From Caldilineaceae bacterium (lineage in GTDB: Bacteria; Chloroflexota; Anaerolineae; Caldilineales; Caldilineaceae): a stretch of DNA of 54,958 bases. Of this stretch, positions 16,357 to 25,435 are shown one piece after another; position 1 is the first letter of the stretch, and the number at the start of each line of letters is the position of its first letter. The stretch covers positions 1 to 54,958 of the forward strand of contig JACKBC010000045.1 in the NCBI GenBank assembly GCA_020634755.1, written 5' to 3'. The notes under the pieces were generated by a model. It did not search any database and had not been told where the DNA came from. It saw only the letters and a list, made by a program, of their open reading frames with translations. The position numbers were made by a program, and so were the translations under genes.

Positions 16357-18015
16357 TTATGCACTCAGGCCCATGGTGCGCCCTTTAATCATAAGGCGGT
16401 TGGCATTTTTCACGCTGCCCGGCTCTGGCAGACCCGTAACTTCTGGGCGGAATACGTCAAACCATGAATCGTATTGGAGGAAGAGGAACGGTACTTCTTC
16501 GGCCACAATCTCCTGAATTTCATCATAGTATTGACGCCGTTTTTCCGGATCGATCTCAACCAGCCCCGCATCCATCAATTCATCCACGCGGTCGTTCTTG
16601 AAATGGGAGAAGTTGTTGGCGCCATCGGAGCGCAGCGTGGTCGATGCGTCCGGGTCAACAGCACTGCCGTAGGTCCAGTTGTAAAGCGAGGCGTCCATTT
16701 CGCCTTTGCGCATGGCTTCCGTAATCGAGGCGACGGGTGCTTCTTCCAACAGCATTTCGATACCGACTTCTTTGAAAAGCTGCTGCGCCAGCTCGGCAAT
16801 GGGACGACGGGCCTGGTCTCCCGTAATGGTGGTACAGGTGAATGAGAGCTTGACGCCGTCCTTTTCGCGCACGCCGTCATCGCCCACGGTCCAGCCCGCT
16901 TCTTCCAACAGGGCCATGGCCGTATCGGGATTGTAGTCGTATGTTTTGACGTTGGGGTTGTAGTAGGGGGCCGATGGCGTCAAATTCGCCGTGGCGATCT
17001 CGGCCGCGCCATTCCACAGGTCGTCAATAATGCGCTGGCGGTCCAGGGCGTGCATCATGGCCTGGCGCACGCGCTTGTCTGAGAGCACCGGGTTGTCGTT
17101 GTTCAGCGGGAAATGTTTGACCGAATTAGCCGGCGTGGCAAAGACTTGGTAGCCCTCGCCGGAATCGCGCAAGCGGATGCTGTCTTCCACCAGCAGTGGC
17201 CAAGTGGCGTAGTGGGCATCGCCCGTTTCCAGCGCAATGGCGCGTACGGAGGGTTCCGGCACCACTTCCTGGCGCAAGAAATCTACGTTGGCGCGGCCCA
17301 GGAAATAGTCCTCATTGGCTTCCAATAGCGTATATTCAGCCGCTACCCATTCTTTGAGTTTAAAAGCGCCGGTGCCAATGGGCGCCGTGCGATAGGTATC
17401 TTCGCCAACTTCAGCATGATAATCCGCCGGTACAATCCAACTGGTGGCCGCATTCACCAGGAATGCCGCGTTGGGCTGCGCCATTGTAATCACAATTGTG
17501 TAGTCGTCGGGCGCTTCTACAGATTCCATGCCTTGGAAATTGTTGGCCAGCGTGGAGCCGGTTTCCGCATCCGCGTAAAACTCAAAAGTATATTTCACAT
17601 CTTTAGAGGTGAAATCTGTCCCGTCGTGAAATTTGACGCCCTGGCGCAAATTGAAAGTGTAGCTCAGTCCATCGGGCGTGGCTTCATATGATTCGGCCAG
17701 CGTGGGGATCAGTTCATAGTTTTCGTCCAGCAGCAACATGGGGTCATGAATGTTGCTGATCATAGCCCACTGCACGGTTGGCCCGGCATCGTTGGGGCTA
17801 AGGCCGGAAACTTCCTGGTGCCCCACCCAGATCATGGTGCCGCCGCCGGATGCGCTTTCCGTGCTGCTGGAGGCTTCAGTGGTTGTCCCTTCTTCACTGC
17901 CGCCGGTTGGAGCCGCCGCCGGCGCACAGGCTGCCAAGAAGGCAACCGCCGAAGCGCCACCGGTCCATTGTAGGAATTGGCGACGGTTGAATCGATGATT
18001 CAGTTTTTTACTCAT
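16357..18015 (-). CDS. ABC transporter substrate-binding protein, family 5 (DppA/OppA type)
   Basis: 552-aa lipoprotein. Residues 10-31 contain a twin-arginine-like RRQFLQW start and a hydrophobic stretch ending in the lipobox LAAC, so export may be by Tat with lipid anchoring at the Cys. A Ser/Thr/Glu-rich linker follows. The family-5 signature is seen in LAESYEATPDGLSYTFNLRQ, VKFHDGTDFTSKDVKYTFEF and RVRQAMMHALDRQRIIDDLW. It delivers a peptide-like ligand to the DppBC permease downstream. AAGGAGAAAGCTG precedes the ATG. It is a close paralogue of the next gene (18264-19928), with long identical blocks such as RQAMMHALDRQRIIDDLWNG. Ligand unknown. Confidence 0.93.
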   Translation of the reverse strand: MSKKLNHRFNRRQFLQWTGGASAVAFLAACAPAAAPTGGSEEGTTTEASSSTESASGGGTMIWVGHQEVSGLSPNDAGPTVQWAMISNIHDPMLLLDENYELIPTLAESYEATPDGLSYTFNLRQGVKFHDGTDFTSKDVKYTFEFYADAETGSTLANNFQGMESVEAPDDYTIVITMAQPNAAFLVNAATSWIVPADYHAEVGEDTYRTAPIGTGAFKLKEWVAAEYTLLEANEDYFLGRANVDFLRQEVVPEPSVRAIALETGDAHYATWPLLVEDSIRLRDSGEGYQVFATPANSVKHFPLNNDNPVLSDKRVRQAMMHALDRQRIIDDLWNGAAEIATANLTPSAPYYNPNVKTYDYNPDTAMALLEEAGWTVGDDGVREKDGVKLSFTCTTITGDQARRPIAELAQQLFKEVGIEMLLEEAPVASITEAMRKGEMDASLYNWTYGSAVDPDASTTLRSDGANNFSHFKNDRVDELMDAGLVEIDPEKRRQYYDEIQEIVAEEVPFLFLQYDSWFDVFRPEVTGLPEPGSVKNANRLMIKGRTMGLSA

Positions 18016-18140
18016 CAGCTTTCTCCTTGGTGTCTGTCCGTAAATTCTCTGTGCCGCCTCGCGCTGCTGTGATGCTTGGTTGGATGCACAACCGAATTGA
18101 CGGATAGGTTCTTAGATTTATCTTTAAACAACTTGTCTTT

Positions 18141-18170
18141 AAACTTGATGAAACTTGATGAAACTTGGTG
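18141..18170. repeat. Three 10-bp tandem repeats (AAACTTGATG)
   Basis: AAACTTGATG occurs twice and AAACTTGGTG once, head to tail. They lie in the gap between the two binding-protein genes. Nothing else with a clear function is seen in 18016-18263. Confidence 0.7.
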
Positions 18171-18263
18171 CTCGTACTACTGGGTGAGTATGCCCGTAGA
18201 CTGCAACGCAGCGTGCACAAATTCACGTGGCGAAAATGAGATCCCTGCGGCTATCTGTCAGCC

Positions 18264-19928
18264 TCATGCTGGGTCCAGCCACCATTCGTGCAGGCCATTG
18301 AAATAGATGGCAAACGCGTCATTGGCCGATTCGGGCAGCCCTTTGACGCGTGCGGTAAAGACATTATACCAGTCGTCCCATTGTAGATAGAGCATGGGCA
18401 CTTCTTCGACTACGATCTGCTGGATTTCATAGTAGTATTCGCGGCGCTTCTCTGGATCAACCGTCACCAAACCCAGGTCAATCAGTTCATCGACGCGGGC
18501 GTTTTCAAACGAATTCCAGTTTTGGCCACCATCTGAGCGCAATGTGCTGGAGGGATCCGGATCCACCGAACCATAGGTCCAGTTGAAGAGCGAGGCATCT
18601 ACCGTGCCATTGGTCAAGCCTTCCAAAATGGCCGAAATGGGCGATTCAGCAAGCTGCATATCAATGCCCACCTCTTTGAAAGCCTGTTGGGCAAACTCGG
18701 CAATGGGGCGGCGGGCGCTATCGCCGGTAATCGTAGTGCAGGTAAAGGTGAGCTTGGCGCCATCCTTTTCGCGCACGCCGTCATCGCCCATCACCCAGCC
18801 CGCTTCCTCCAGCAGCGCGTTGGCTTTGTCTACATCATAATCATAGCGCTTGAGGCTGGGATCTTGGTCCAGCGAATAGAAGGCAAATTTGGGACCCAAA
18901 TTGGAGTTGGCCACCGTGGCTGCGCCATTCCACAGATCGTCGATAATGCGCTGCCGATCCAACGCGTGCATCATGGCCTGGCGCACGCGCTTATCTGAAA
19001 GCTGCGGCAGTTTGTTGTTGAGTGGAATGTGCTTGACGCCGGCCGTCGACGTTTTGATGACGGTGAAATTGGGATCTTCAGCCAGGCGTAGGCTATCTTC
19101 CACCAGCAGCGGCCATAAAGCCGAGTCTGCATCGCCCGTCTCTAGCGCAATGGTGCGCACCGAAGGTTCCGGCACCACCTCTTGCCGAATCATGTCAATC
19201 TTGGGCCGCCCGCGGAAGTGATCATCAAAGGCTTCCACCAACACAACTTCAGCCGGGTTAAACTCAACCAGCTTAAAAGCGCCGGTGCCAATGGGTGCAT
19301 TGCGATACGCTTCTTCGCCCACTTCGGCGTGATATTCCGACTGTACAATTGGCGTTTCACCCCAGGTGGTCAGCGAAGCTGCATTCACCTGTTCCATGTT
19401 GATCACAACTGTATAATCGTCGGGCGTCTCAATCGCGCCAATGCCCAGAAAGTTATTGACCAGCGTCGAGGCATTTTCTGGATCCCGGTAGTAGTCATAT
19501 GTATATTTCACATCGGCGGCGGTAAACTCCTTGCCATCGTGAAATTTGACGCCCTGATGCAGGGTAAACGTGTAGGTCAGGCCGTCTTCCGCCACCTCGT
19601 ATGATTCTGCAAGCTGGGGTTGCGTAACCAGGTCTTTGTCTGCCATCAGCAGCGAATTGTGGATGGCCAGAATCATGGTGGCTTGTACGCTGGGTCCAGT
19701 ATCATCAGGGCTGAGGCCGGCTACTTCTTGGTGGCCCATAAGGTGTAGCGTGCCACCACTGGTTGGTTCGCTGGCTGTACTGTCACCGGTGGCTGGCGCG
19801 GCGCCTGGCTCGGCGGGAACAGCGCAGGCCGCCATAAAGGCCGCCGCTGAAAGCCCCACGCCGCCGATCTGTAGAAACTGGCGGCGCGAAAGCTGTTCGG
19901 GACCACGCAGATTTCGCTTCTTTGTCAT
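18264..19928 (-). CDS. ABC transporter substrate-binding protein, family 5 (paralogue)
   Basis: 554-aa lipoprotein and paralogue of the adjacent binding protein. The start at 19926-19928 (MTKKRNLRGPEQLSRRQFL) is chosen for its AGAAGGAGCA ribosome site; the extra 32 upstream codons do not look coding. LSRRQFLQIGG is a Tat-like motif, and the lipobox is FMAAC. Family-5 motifs include LAESYEVAEDGLTYTFTLHQ, VKFHDGKEFTAADVKYTYDY and the shared RQAMMHALDRQRIIDDLWNG. Tandem binding proteins feeding one permease broaden ligand range in this family; here that is inference. The gene is the first of the minus-strand transport group and has a 943-bp repeat-rich upstream region. Confidence 0.93.
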   Translation of the reverse strand: MTKKRNLRGPEQLSRRQFLQIGGVGLSAAAFMAACAVPAEPGAAPATGDSTASEPTSGGTLHLMGHQEVAGLSPDDTGPSVQATMILAIHNSLLMADKDLVTQPQLAESYEVAEDGLTYTFTLHQGVKFHDGKEFTAADVKYTYDYYRDPENASTLVNNFLGIGAIETPDDYTVVINMEQVNAASLTTWGETPIVQSEYHAEVGEEAYRNAPIGTGAFKLVEFNPAEVVLVEAFDDHFRGRPKIDMIRQEVVPEPSVRTIALETGDADSALWPLLVEDSLRLAEDPNFTVIKTSTAGVKHIPLNNKLPQLSDKRVRQAMMHALDRQRIIDDLWNGAATVANSNLGPKFAFYSLDQDPSLKRYDYDVDKANALLEEAGWVMGDDGVREKDGAKLTFTCTTITGDSARRPIAEFAQQAFKEVGIDMQLAESPISAILEGLTNGTVDASLFNWTYGSVDPDPSSTLRSDGGQNWNSFENARVDELIDLGLVTVDPEKRREYYYEIQQIVVEEVPMLYLQWDDWYNVFTARVKGLPESANDAFAIYFNGLHEWWLDPA

Positions 19929-20242
19929 CAATTTGCTCCTTCTATGTTGGGTCAAAATTGCGATTTCACAATATATATTTAAAGTGTGTTGAAACAGATA
20001 GCCCGTTGAAATCGCTTCACCCATTGCGAAAATCCTTGAAAGCTGGATTGGCTATTTCCGCAATGGCTATTTAGAGGGATCAAACGCTTATAACTGGTTT
20101 GACCTGATTTAGATAAGAGGTTGTGCCCAAAATTTATCGATTCAGCACACGGTGGTGCATTGAGTGCGCGTGCTGTTCAGCTACGGTCCGAGCCTATCAG
20201 AGCCTGTTTGCGACAAGCTTAGTCCTGCCAGGCTGAATAACA

Positions 20243-20326
20243 CACGTTACGCAGCGACAGCCAGTCTGCTAGACAGAAACAGGAACGACGGCGAGCCGAC
20301 TTTCCTCTAGGCTTGCGTAACATAAG
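20243..20326. repeat. Family B palindromic element, copy B1
   Basis: It begins with CGTTACGCAGCGAC and ends with GCTTGCGTAACATAAG, with the 8-bp terminal inverted repeat GTTACGCA/TGCGTAAC. The interior carries CCAGTCTGCTAGA and GGCGAGCC. It lies in the 943-bp gene-free region 19929-20871. That region also contains C1 (20685-20772), short direct repeats near 20400-20445 (CTTTGCGTTAGA) and near 20625-20668 (AGTAAAACATAGCAGGAC), and no convincing gene. Confidence 0.75.
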
Positions 20327-20684
20327 TGAATAAGTACAATTGAGCGTAAGATTGGTTCTAGACAAAATCGGTCTAGAGATATCGATCTTGAGATGTTGTG
20401 CCAGATGACTTTGCGTTAGATAACTTTGCGTTAGACAACATTGTCCGGGGGATATGATGTGTAGGATAGAACTGAGGGGAGTTTAGCACAGCGTTGTTTG
20501 CGGTGTCAATTTCGGTTTGAACTTAAAGTCAGGGCAATTGCGCTCAGCCGATAGAGCGGCGCCTCCGTGGAGGAATATTGGGACCGATTGGCAGGGGATA
20601 AAGCGGCAATGGCGCAGCACGGTAAAACATAGCAGGACAGTAAAACATAGCAGGACAGTAAAACATAGATCGTAAATGGCTATG

Positions 20685-20772
20685 TTATACTGCGGATGAG
20701 ATGAGAAGCGGCGTTTTCTATTCGTTCAATAGGCGCATTAAAGTGCCGGTTCACATTTAGCGCTGAGTATAG
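20685..20772. repeat. Family C palindromic element, copy C1
   Basis: It starts TTATACTGCGG and ends CTGAGTATAG, with inner arms TGAGAAGCGGCGTTTTC and CGGTTCACAT. The consensus with C2 is TATACTGCGG..GAGATGAGAA.CGGCGTTTTCTAT, then the reverse arm GCCGGTTCTCAT and CTGAGTATA. Located 100 nt upstream of the MenI-like gene. Confidence 0.7.
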
Positions 20773-20871
20773 AATAGTGAGCAGTTGCCAATACGCATGA
20801 GCAGAATGGTGGCCGTGGGGTTGCCATTCTGGAGAATCGACGCACGCATCAATGCGGCTTACGGACCAATT

Positions 20872-21324
20872 ATGTCAAATATATCAAAACAAGCACTTTC
20901 GGCCTTTCAATTTGCCTCCACCATTACCGTTGAACAGCTTAATCGGTGGAGCCCCGGCACCATGGTTGAACATCTGGCTATCGAATTTGTCGAATGCGGC
21001 CATGATTTTCTGCGGGCGCGCATGCCCGTGGATGCACGTACCGTACAGCCTTTTGGCCAGCTACACGGCGGTGCTTCTGTGACTTTGGCAGAGACGCTGG
21101 GTAGCGTGGCCTCGCTCTGCTGTTTGGATATCGAAAAGCAGTACGCCGTGGGCGTGGAGATCAATGCCAACCATCTGCGCGCCGTGCGCACAGGCTTTGT
21201 CTATGGCACGGTCATGCCCTTCCATGTGGGGCGACGCACGCACGTGTGGGACATCCGTATTGCGGACGACGCCCAGAACCCGGTCTGCATTAGCCGCCTA
21301 ACCACCATGATTTTGGATAAGTAA
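20872..21324 (+). CDS. Hotdog-fold thioesterase, MenI/PaaI-like
   Basis: 150-aa single hotdog domain, the usual length for MenI, YdiI and PaaI. The active-site segment QLHGGASVTLAETLGSVAS places His65 and Glu74 as in 1,4-dihydroxy-2-naphthoyl-CoA hydrolase, where this Glu is the catalytic carboxylate. HVGRRTHVWDIRI and a terminal ISRLTTMIL complete the fold. It sits 106 bp upstream of menD on the same strand, which favours the menaquinone role of releasing 1,4-dihydroxy-2-naphthoate from CoA. A general acyl-CoA thioesterase remains possible. The start at 20872 is chosen because it matches family length; the in-frame ATG at 20785 would add 29 atypical residues. The stop is TAA at 21322, two bases before family B element B2. 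Confidence 0.85.
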   Translation: MSNISKQALSAFQFASTITVEQLNRWSPGTMVEHLAIEFVECGHDFLRARMPVDARTVQPFGQLHGGASVTLAETLGSVASLCCLDIEKQYAVGVEINANHLRAVRTGFVYGTVMPFHVGRRTHVWDIRIADDAQNPVCISRLTTMILDK

Positions 21325-21325
21325 C

Positions 21326-21410
21326 TCACGTTACGCAGCGACCGCCAGTCTGCTAAAGAGAAATAGGAACGTCGGCGAGCCAACTTTCCTTCAGGCTTGC
21401 GTAACATAAG
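21326..21410. repeat. Family B palindromic element, copy B2
   Basis: Same orientation as B1: CACGTTACGCAGCGAC at the left, GCTTGCGTAACATAAG at the right, about 85% identical between the ends. It fills the gap between the thioesterase stop and menD and begins two bases after the stop codon. Confidence 0.8.
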
Positions 21411-21430
21411 TAAGTAAAAGTTATACGACT

Positions 21431-23188
21431 ATGAGCGATGAACTAAACATTCGCCAACAGATTTTAGCTCAAATTGCGCAGGCCTGTGTGGAACACGGTC
21501 TGCGTGACTTTATTATTTCGCCTGGCTCACGTTCGGCGCCGCTAACGGCCACGGTGGCGCAGCACCCGGACTTGCGCTGCCGGGTGGTGATTGACGAGCG
21601 GGCCGCGGCCTATGTGGCACTGGGGCTGGCCCAACAATCGCGGGCGCCGGTGGGCTTGATCTGCACGTCGGGCACGGCGGCGCTCAACTTTGCGCCCGCC
21701 GTCACCGAAGCCTTTTATCAGCAGATCCCGCTGGTCGTTTTTACGGCTGACCGTCCGCCCGAATGGATTGACCAGCAGGATAATCAGGCCATTCACCAGC
21801 GTGCGCTTTATGCACCGCATTGTCGCGGCTACTTTGAGCTGCCGGTTGAGTATGCACATGCCGATGCGCAGTGGTATGCGCTGCGCCAGATTTCGGAGGC
21901 GTTTCAGCAGGCGTTGGGGCCGGTGCGCGGGCCGGTGCAAATAAACGCGCCGCTGCGCGAACCGCTCTATGGCGCCGCGCCAGTGGCACAGCCAATACCG
22001 CCGCCCAAAATCATCCGTACGGCCAGCGCCACGCCTCAATTGGCAACGGATCAATGGCGCCACTTGCAGCGCGATTGGCAGGCCGCCGGGCGCAAATTGG
22101 TGCTGGTGGGGACGCATGCGCTGAGCAGCCGCTTGCAGCGCAGCTTGCGCCACTTGGATCGCGACCCCCATGTGGCCATTATTGGCGACGTGACCGGCAA
22201 CATTTTCCCCGATGGCACGCGTTTGAGCCACGCCGATGCCATATTGGGCTCGCGCAATGCGCAGACGCTGGATGTCCTGGCGCCCGACTTGTTGGTCACG
22301 TTGGGCGGGCCGGTAGTTTCCAAATATTTAAAGAACTTTCTGCGTCGGCGTCCGCCGGCCGCGCATTGGCATCTGCATCCCGGCGGGCTGGCTGCCGATA
22401 CGTTTCAAACGTTGACGCATGTGCTGCCCGTAGCCCCGGCGCCTTTTCTGGATCAGCTGGCTTGGGCCGCGGGTGAAAATCTACCCAGCGCACCGGGTAC
22501 AGAGATGGGATACAAAGCAGAATGGTTGCAGCGGGAAGCGGCGGCGCGACAACATCTGCAACCCTTTTTTGAACAGGCGCCATTTGGCGAATTTCAGGCC
22601 GTGTATCGCATTCTACAGGCGCTGCCGCAGAATGGTCGGCTGCAAGTGGGCAATAGCATGGTGATTCGCTACGTCAATTTCATTGGACGGCTGCCAGGCC
22701 ATCACTTTAGCTGTGGGCCCGTTTCGGTCTCCGCCAATCGCGGCGCCAGCGGCATCGACGGCGCGGTTAGCACGGCGGTGGGCGCAGCCTTGGCCACCAC
22801 CGAAATGACCACGCTGCTGGTGGGCGACTTGGGGTTCTTTTATGATCGCAACGCCCTTTGGCATGCTCACGTGCCGCGCAATTTGCGTATAGTCATACTT
22901 AATAATCACGGGGGCGGCATCTTTGACCTGATCGACGGCCCCAATCAGCTTGACCCAGAATTGCGCAAGACCTATTTTCTCACGCCCCAGCCGCTTACGG
23001 CGCAGCGCACAGCCGCCGATCATGGTTGCGACTATTGGCACTGTAAGACTGGCGATGAACTGGCATTGGCGTTCAAGGAGTTCTTCCGGCCGCGCGCCCG
23101 GGCCGGCATCTTGGAAATTGAAACCGATATGCAGGTGAATGGGGCGGTATTTCAGGCCTTTAAGCAATTGGTGGCAACAAGTTGGTGA
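21431..23188 (+). CDS. menD: 2-succinyl-5-enolpyruvyl-6-hydroxy-3-cyclohexene-1-carboxylate synthase (MenD)
   Basis: 585-aa thiamine diphosphate enzyme that joins isochorismate to 2-oxoglutarate-derived succinic semialdehyde in menaquinone synthesis. The PYR domain starts with FIISPGSRSAPLTATVAQHP and VVIDERAAAYVALGLAQ, where the Glu is the ThDP-activating residue, followed by GLICTSGTAALNFAPAV and TADRPPEWIDQQDNQ. The C-terminal PP domain has SVSANRGASGIDGAVSTAVG and LLVGDLGFFYDRNAL, giving the GD...N metal/ThDP motif with NNHGGGIFDLI. Length is normal. The last codons and stop lie in the first unit of a 15-bp tandem repeat. Other men genes are not in the window, apart from the MenI-like neighbour. 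Confidence 0.97.
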   Translation: MSDELNIRQQILAQIAQACVEHGLRDFIISPGSRSAPLTATVAQHPDLRCRVVIDERAAAYVALGLAQQSRAPVGLICTSGTAALNFAPAVTEAFYQQIPLVVFTADRPPEWIDQQDNQAIHQRALYAPHCRGYFELPVEYAHADAQWYALRQISEAFQQALGPVRGPVQINAPLREPLYGAAPVAQPIPPPKIIRTASATPQLATDQWRHLQRDWQAAGRKLVLVGTHALSSRLQRSLRHLDRDPHVAIIGDVTGNIFPDGTRLSHADAILGSRNAQTLDVLAPDLLVTLGGPVVSKYLKNFLRRRPPAAHWHLHPGGLAADTFQTLTHVLPVAPAPFLDQLAWAAGENLPSAPGTEMGYKAEWLQREAAARQHLQPFFEQAPFGEFQAVYRILQALPQNGRLQVGNSMVIRYVNFIGRLPGHHFSCGPVSVSANRGASGIDGAVSTAVGAALATTEMTTLLVGDLGFFYDRNALWHAHVPRNLRIVILNNHGGGIFDLIDGPNQLDPELRKTYFLTPQPLTAQRTAADHGCDYWHCKTGDELALAFKEFFRPRARAGILEIETDMQVNGAVFQAFKQLVATSW

Positions 23189-23230
23189 TTGACCAGTTGG
23201 TGATTGATCAGTTGGTGATTGACCAGTTGG
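23180..23230 (+). repeat. 15-bp tandem repeat overlapping the menD stop codon
   Basis: The unit AGTTGGTGATTGACC occurs at 23180-23194, 23195-23209 (one change) and 23210-23224, followed by a partial AGTTGG. The first unit encodes the end of MenD (Ser-Trp-stop). The rest of the gap to 23328 shows nothing clear. Confidence 0.85.
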
Positions 23231-23328
23231 CTTTACTCTTTTGTTTATAGTGTGCTGAGCGTCGCTGGCTATTTTGGCCGGTTCTTGGAAGATCGCCGCG
23301 ATTCTGCTATGCTGATGCCACTTCACAA

Positions 23329-23416
23329 GTTATACGCAGCTTTGAATGAGAACGGGCGATTTCTATTAGCTCAATAGGAGTCATGAAACGCCGGTTCTCA
23401 GCTCAACCGCCATATA
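23329..23416. repeat. Family C palindromic element, copy C4 (diverged)
   Basis: It starts TTATACGCAGC. The inner arms are TGAGAACGGGCGATTTC and AAACGCCGGTTCTCA, matching C2's arms. It ends about 28 nt before the cyclase start codon, so it would be in that gene's leader. Confidence 0.6.
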
Positions 23417-23444
23417 CATCACAATTGACCACAGAGGAAAATCC

Positions 23445-24233
23445 ATGAAACTATACGATCTCTCTCAACCGCTAAATGCGGACTGTTCGTTCTGGCCCTT
23501 TTACCCGCCTTTTGAAGTCAAATATTTTAAGCGCAAGTCTGAACATGGGGTCAACGCCCAATATATTCAGACCTCCAACCACATGGGGACGCACTTGGAT
23601 GCGCCGCGCCACTTTGTGACCAATGGCAAAACCATTGATCAGCTGCCGCTTGAGTGGCTTTATGGGGAGGGTGTCATTGTGGATTTGAGCGATATGCTGG
23701 ACGACCTGGACATTTTTACGCCGGAGGATATTGAGGCGCGGGTAGAGGTGCGCGACGGCGATATTCTGATCATCAATACGGGCTGGCACAAATATACGTT
23801 TCTGGCGCCCGATGGCGATGAAGAACGCTATATTCAGCGCCATCCCGGGCCGCATCACAGCATCTGCCAGTGGCTGATCGACAAGAAAATTCACGTGTGG
23901 GGCGTAGACATGATTTCCACCGACCACCCCATGAATCTGCCCATTGGGCGCTTCTTGGGCAAAGGCGGGCTGGAGCATTGGCAAAAGGTGCGCAAGATTT
24001 GCGAAGATAAATTTGGCGGCTCGGACAAGGTGGATGAACTGTTCCCGCCCGAGGCCTATCAGCTGACGCACAATGCGCTCTTCCCCCACGATTGCGTGCA
24101 TGTGGAGAACATGGGCGGCCAGATTGGCGCGCCCGAGCTGCAAAACCGCCGCTTGACGATTGGCGTTTTCCCCTGGCTATTTAAGGGGGGCGAAGCGGCG
24201 TTTTGCCGCGCGGTGGCGTTTGTGGAGGATTAG
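23445..24233 (+). CDS. Cyclase family protein (kynurenine formamidase-like metal hydrolase)
   Basis: 262-aa member of the cyclase/KynB-like fold (PF04199-type). The metal-binding signature HMGTHLDAPRHF lies at residues 46-57. A further DMISTDHPMNLPIGR and NALFPHDCVHVENMG supply the other His and Glu residues expected of the family. Members hydrolyse N-formylkynurenine, isatin or other cyclic amides, and the substrate cannot be chosen from sequence. GAGGAAAATCC precedes the ATG. It is convergent with malate dehydrogenase, the two being separated by a perfect 21-bp hairpin. There is no sign of other tryptophan-degradation genes nearby, so a kynurenine role is not supported by context. Confidence 0.85.
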   Translation: MKLYDLSQPLNADCSFWPFYPPFEVKYFKRKSEHGVNAQYIQTSNHMGTHLDAPRHFVTNGKTIDQLPLEWLYGEGVIVDLSDMLDDLDIFTPEDIEARVEVRDGDILIINTGWHKYTFLAPDGDEERYIQRHPGPHHSICQWLIDKKIHVWGVDMISTDHPMNLPIGRFLGKGGLEHWQKVRKICEDKFGGSDKVDELFPPEAYQLTHNALFPHDCVHVENMGGQIGAPELQNRRLTIGVFPWLFKGGEAAFCRAVAFVED

Positions 24234-24239
24234 GGGAAC

Positions 24240-24299
24240 TATGCGGTTGATGGGCTCTGGGCTCTGGGAGGCCGCCTTCCAGAGCCCATCAACCGCATA
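24240..24299. terminator. Perfect 21-bp hairpin between convergent genes (bidirectional terminator)
   Basis: 24240-24260 is the exact complement of 24279-24299, with an 18-nt loop. It lies 6 nt after the cyclase stop and 10 nt after the malate dehydrogenase stop, the usual place for a shared terminator. There is only a modest T-run on either side. Confidence 0.75.
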
Positions 24300-24309
24300 A
24301 CTGATATTT

Positions 24310-25290
24310 TTATAACATTTCCTCAATGGCCGCCCGTTCTTCCATCAGTTCCTCTCCTGTCGCAGCGATTTTTTGCGTGGCAAAATCGCTCAGGGTTAAC
24401 CCTTGGACAACCGTATATTCGCCATTTTGTACCGTCACCGGGTAGCTAAAAATGACGCCTTCCGGCGAGTCATAGGCGCCGGTGCTGGGAATGCCCATGC
24501 TGATCCAATCGCCGGCGGGCGTGCCGTTGTACCAGGTTTGCACATGGTTGATGGCGGCGTTGGCTGCGCTGGCCGCACTGCTTTGGCCGCGCGCTTCAAT
24601 GACGGCGGCGCCGCGCTTTTGCACCGTGGGAATAAAGGTGTCGCGAATCCAAGCGTCGTCGCCAATGACCTCTGGCGCCGGCTTACCGGCAATTTCAGCG
24701 TGATACGCGTCGGGGTATTGCGTGGCGCTGTGATTGCCCCAAATGGTCACCTTTTTCACTTCGGAGACGGGCACGCCCGCTTTTTGGGCCAGCTGCGTCA
24801 TGGCGCGGTTGTGGTCCAGCCGCGTCATGGCGGTAAAGCGCTGGGCCGGCACGTCTGGTGCATTTTTCATGGCAATGAGGCAGTTGGTGTTGGCTGGATT
24901 GCCCACCACCAGCACCCGAATATCCGCAGCGGCATGGTTGTTGATGGCCTGGCCCTGCGGCTTGAAAATGGCGCCGTTGGCGCCCAGCAGATCTTTGCGT
25001 TCCATGCCTTTGGAGCGCGGGCGCGCCCCCACCAGCAATGCCCAATTGGTATTATTGAAGGCCACATTGGCGTCATCGGTCAAAACCATATCGGCCAACA
25101 GCGGGAACGCACAGTCATCTAGCTCCATTGCCACGCCATTCAGCGCGTTCATGGCGGGCGTGATCTCCAGCATTTGCAAAATTACCGGTTGATCTGGACC
25201 AAAAAGATCGCCATTGGCAATGCGGAAAAGCAGTGCATAGCCAATATTGCCCGCCGCCCCCGTGACGGTTACCCGAATTGGTGTTTTCAT
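24310..25290 (-). CDS. mdh: Malate dehydrogenase
   Basis: 326-aa NAD(P)-dependent malate dehydrogenase that interconverts malate and oxaloacetate in the TCA cycle. The Rossmann start VTVTGAAGNIGYALLFRIANG matches the homodimeric (cytosolic/Actinobacteria-type) MDH group. Also present are the substrate loop GARPRSKGMERKDLL, VVGNPANTNCLIA, the catalytic pair in MTRLDHNRA (R157, D159, R162) and IWGNHSATQYPD with catalytic His187. AGGAGAGACACAATC precedes the ATG. Monocistronic; family C element C2 lies about 60 bp upstream. Confidence 0.97.
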   Translation of the reverse strand: MKTPIRVTVTGAAGNIGYALLFRIANGDLFGPDQPVILQMLEITPAMNALNGVAMELDDCAFPLLADMVLTDDANVAFNNTNWALLVGARPRSKGMERKDLLGANGAIFKPQGQAINNHAAADIRVLVVGNPANTNCLIAMKNAPDVPAQRFTAMTRLDHNRAMTQLAQKAGVPVSEVKKVTIWGNHSATQYPDAYHAEIAGKPAPEVIGDDAWIRDTFIPTVQKRGAAVIEARGQSSAASAANAAINHVQTWYNGTPAGDWISMGIPSTGAYDSPEGVIFSYPVTVQNGEYTVVQGLTLSDFATQKIAATGEELMEERAAIEEML

Positions 25291-25348
25291 GATTGTGTCT
25301 CTCCTAACTTTATGTGAGCTTTATCTATTTTTATTATCATATACAATG

Positions 25349-25435
25349 TTATACTGCGGTTGAGATGAGAATCGGCGTTTTCTATTGCCGCAACCGCAGT
25401 GATAAACGCCGGTTCTCATTCAGAGCTGAGTATAG
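25349..25435. repeat. Family C palindromic element, copy C2 (best preserved)
   Basis: Inner arms TGAGAATCGGCGTTT and AAACGCCGGTTCTCA pair over 15 bp with one G-T wobble. Outer ends are TTATACTGCGG and CTGAGTATAG. It lies in the gene-free region 25291-26058, between the divergent mdh and FG-GAP-like genes. Confidence 0.8.

Noticed and set aside
18008..18226. 72-codon minus-strand ORF between the binding-protein genes
   Set aside because: Contains the 10-bp tandem repeat and lacks a ribosome site; overlaps the start of the next gene.
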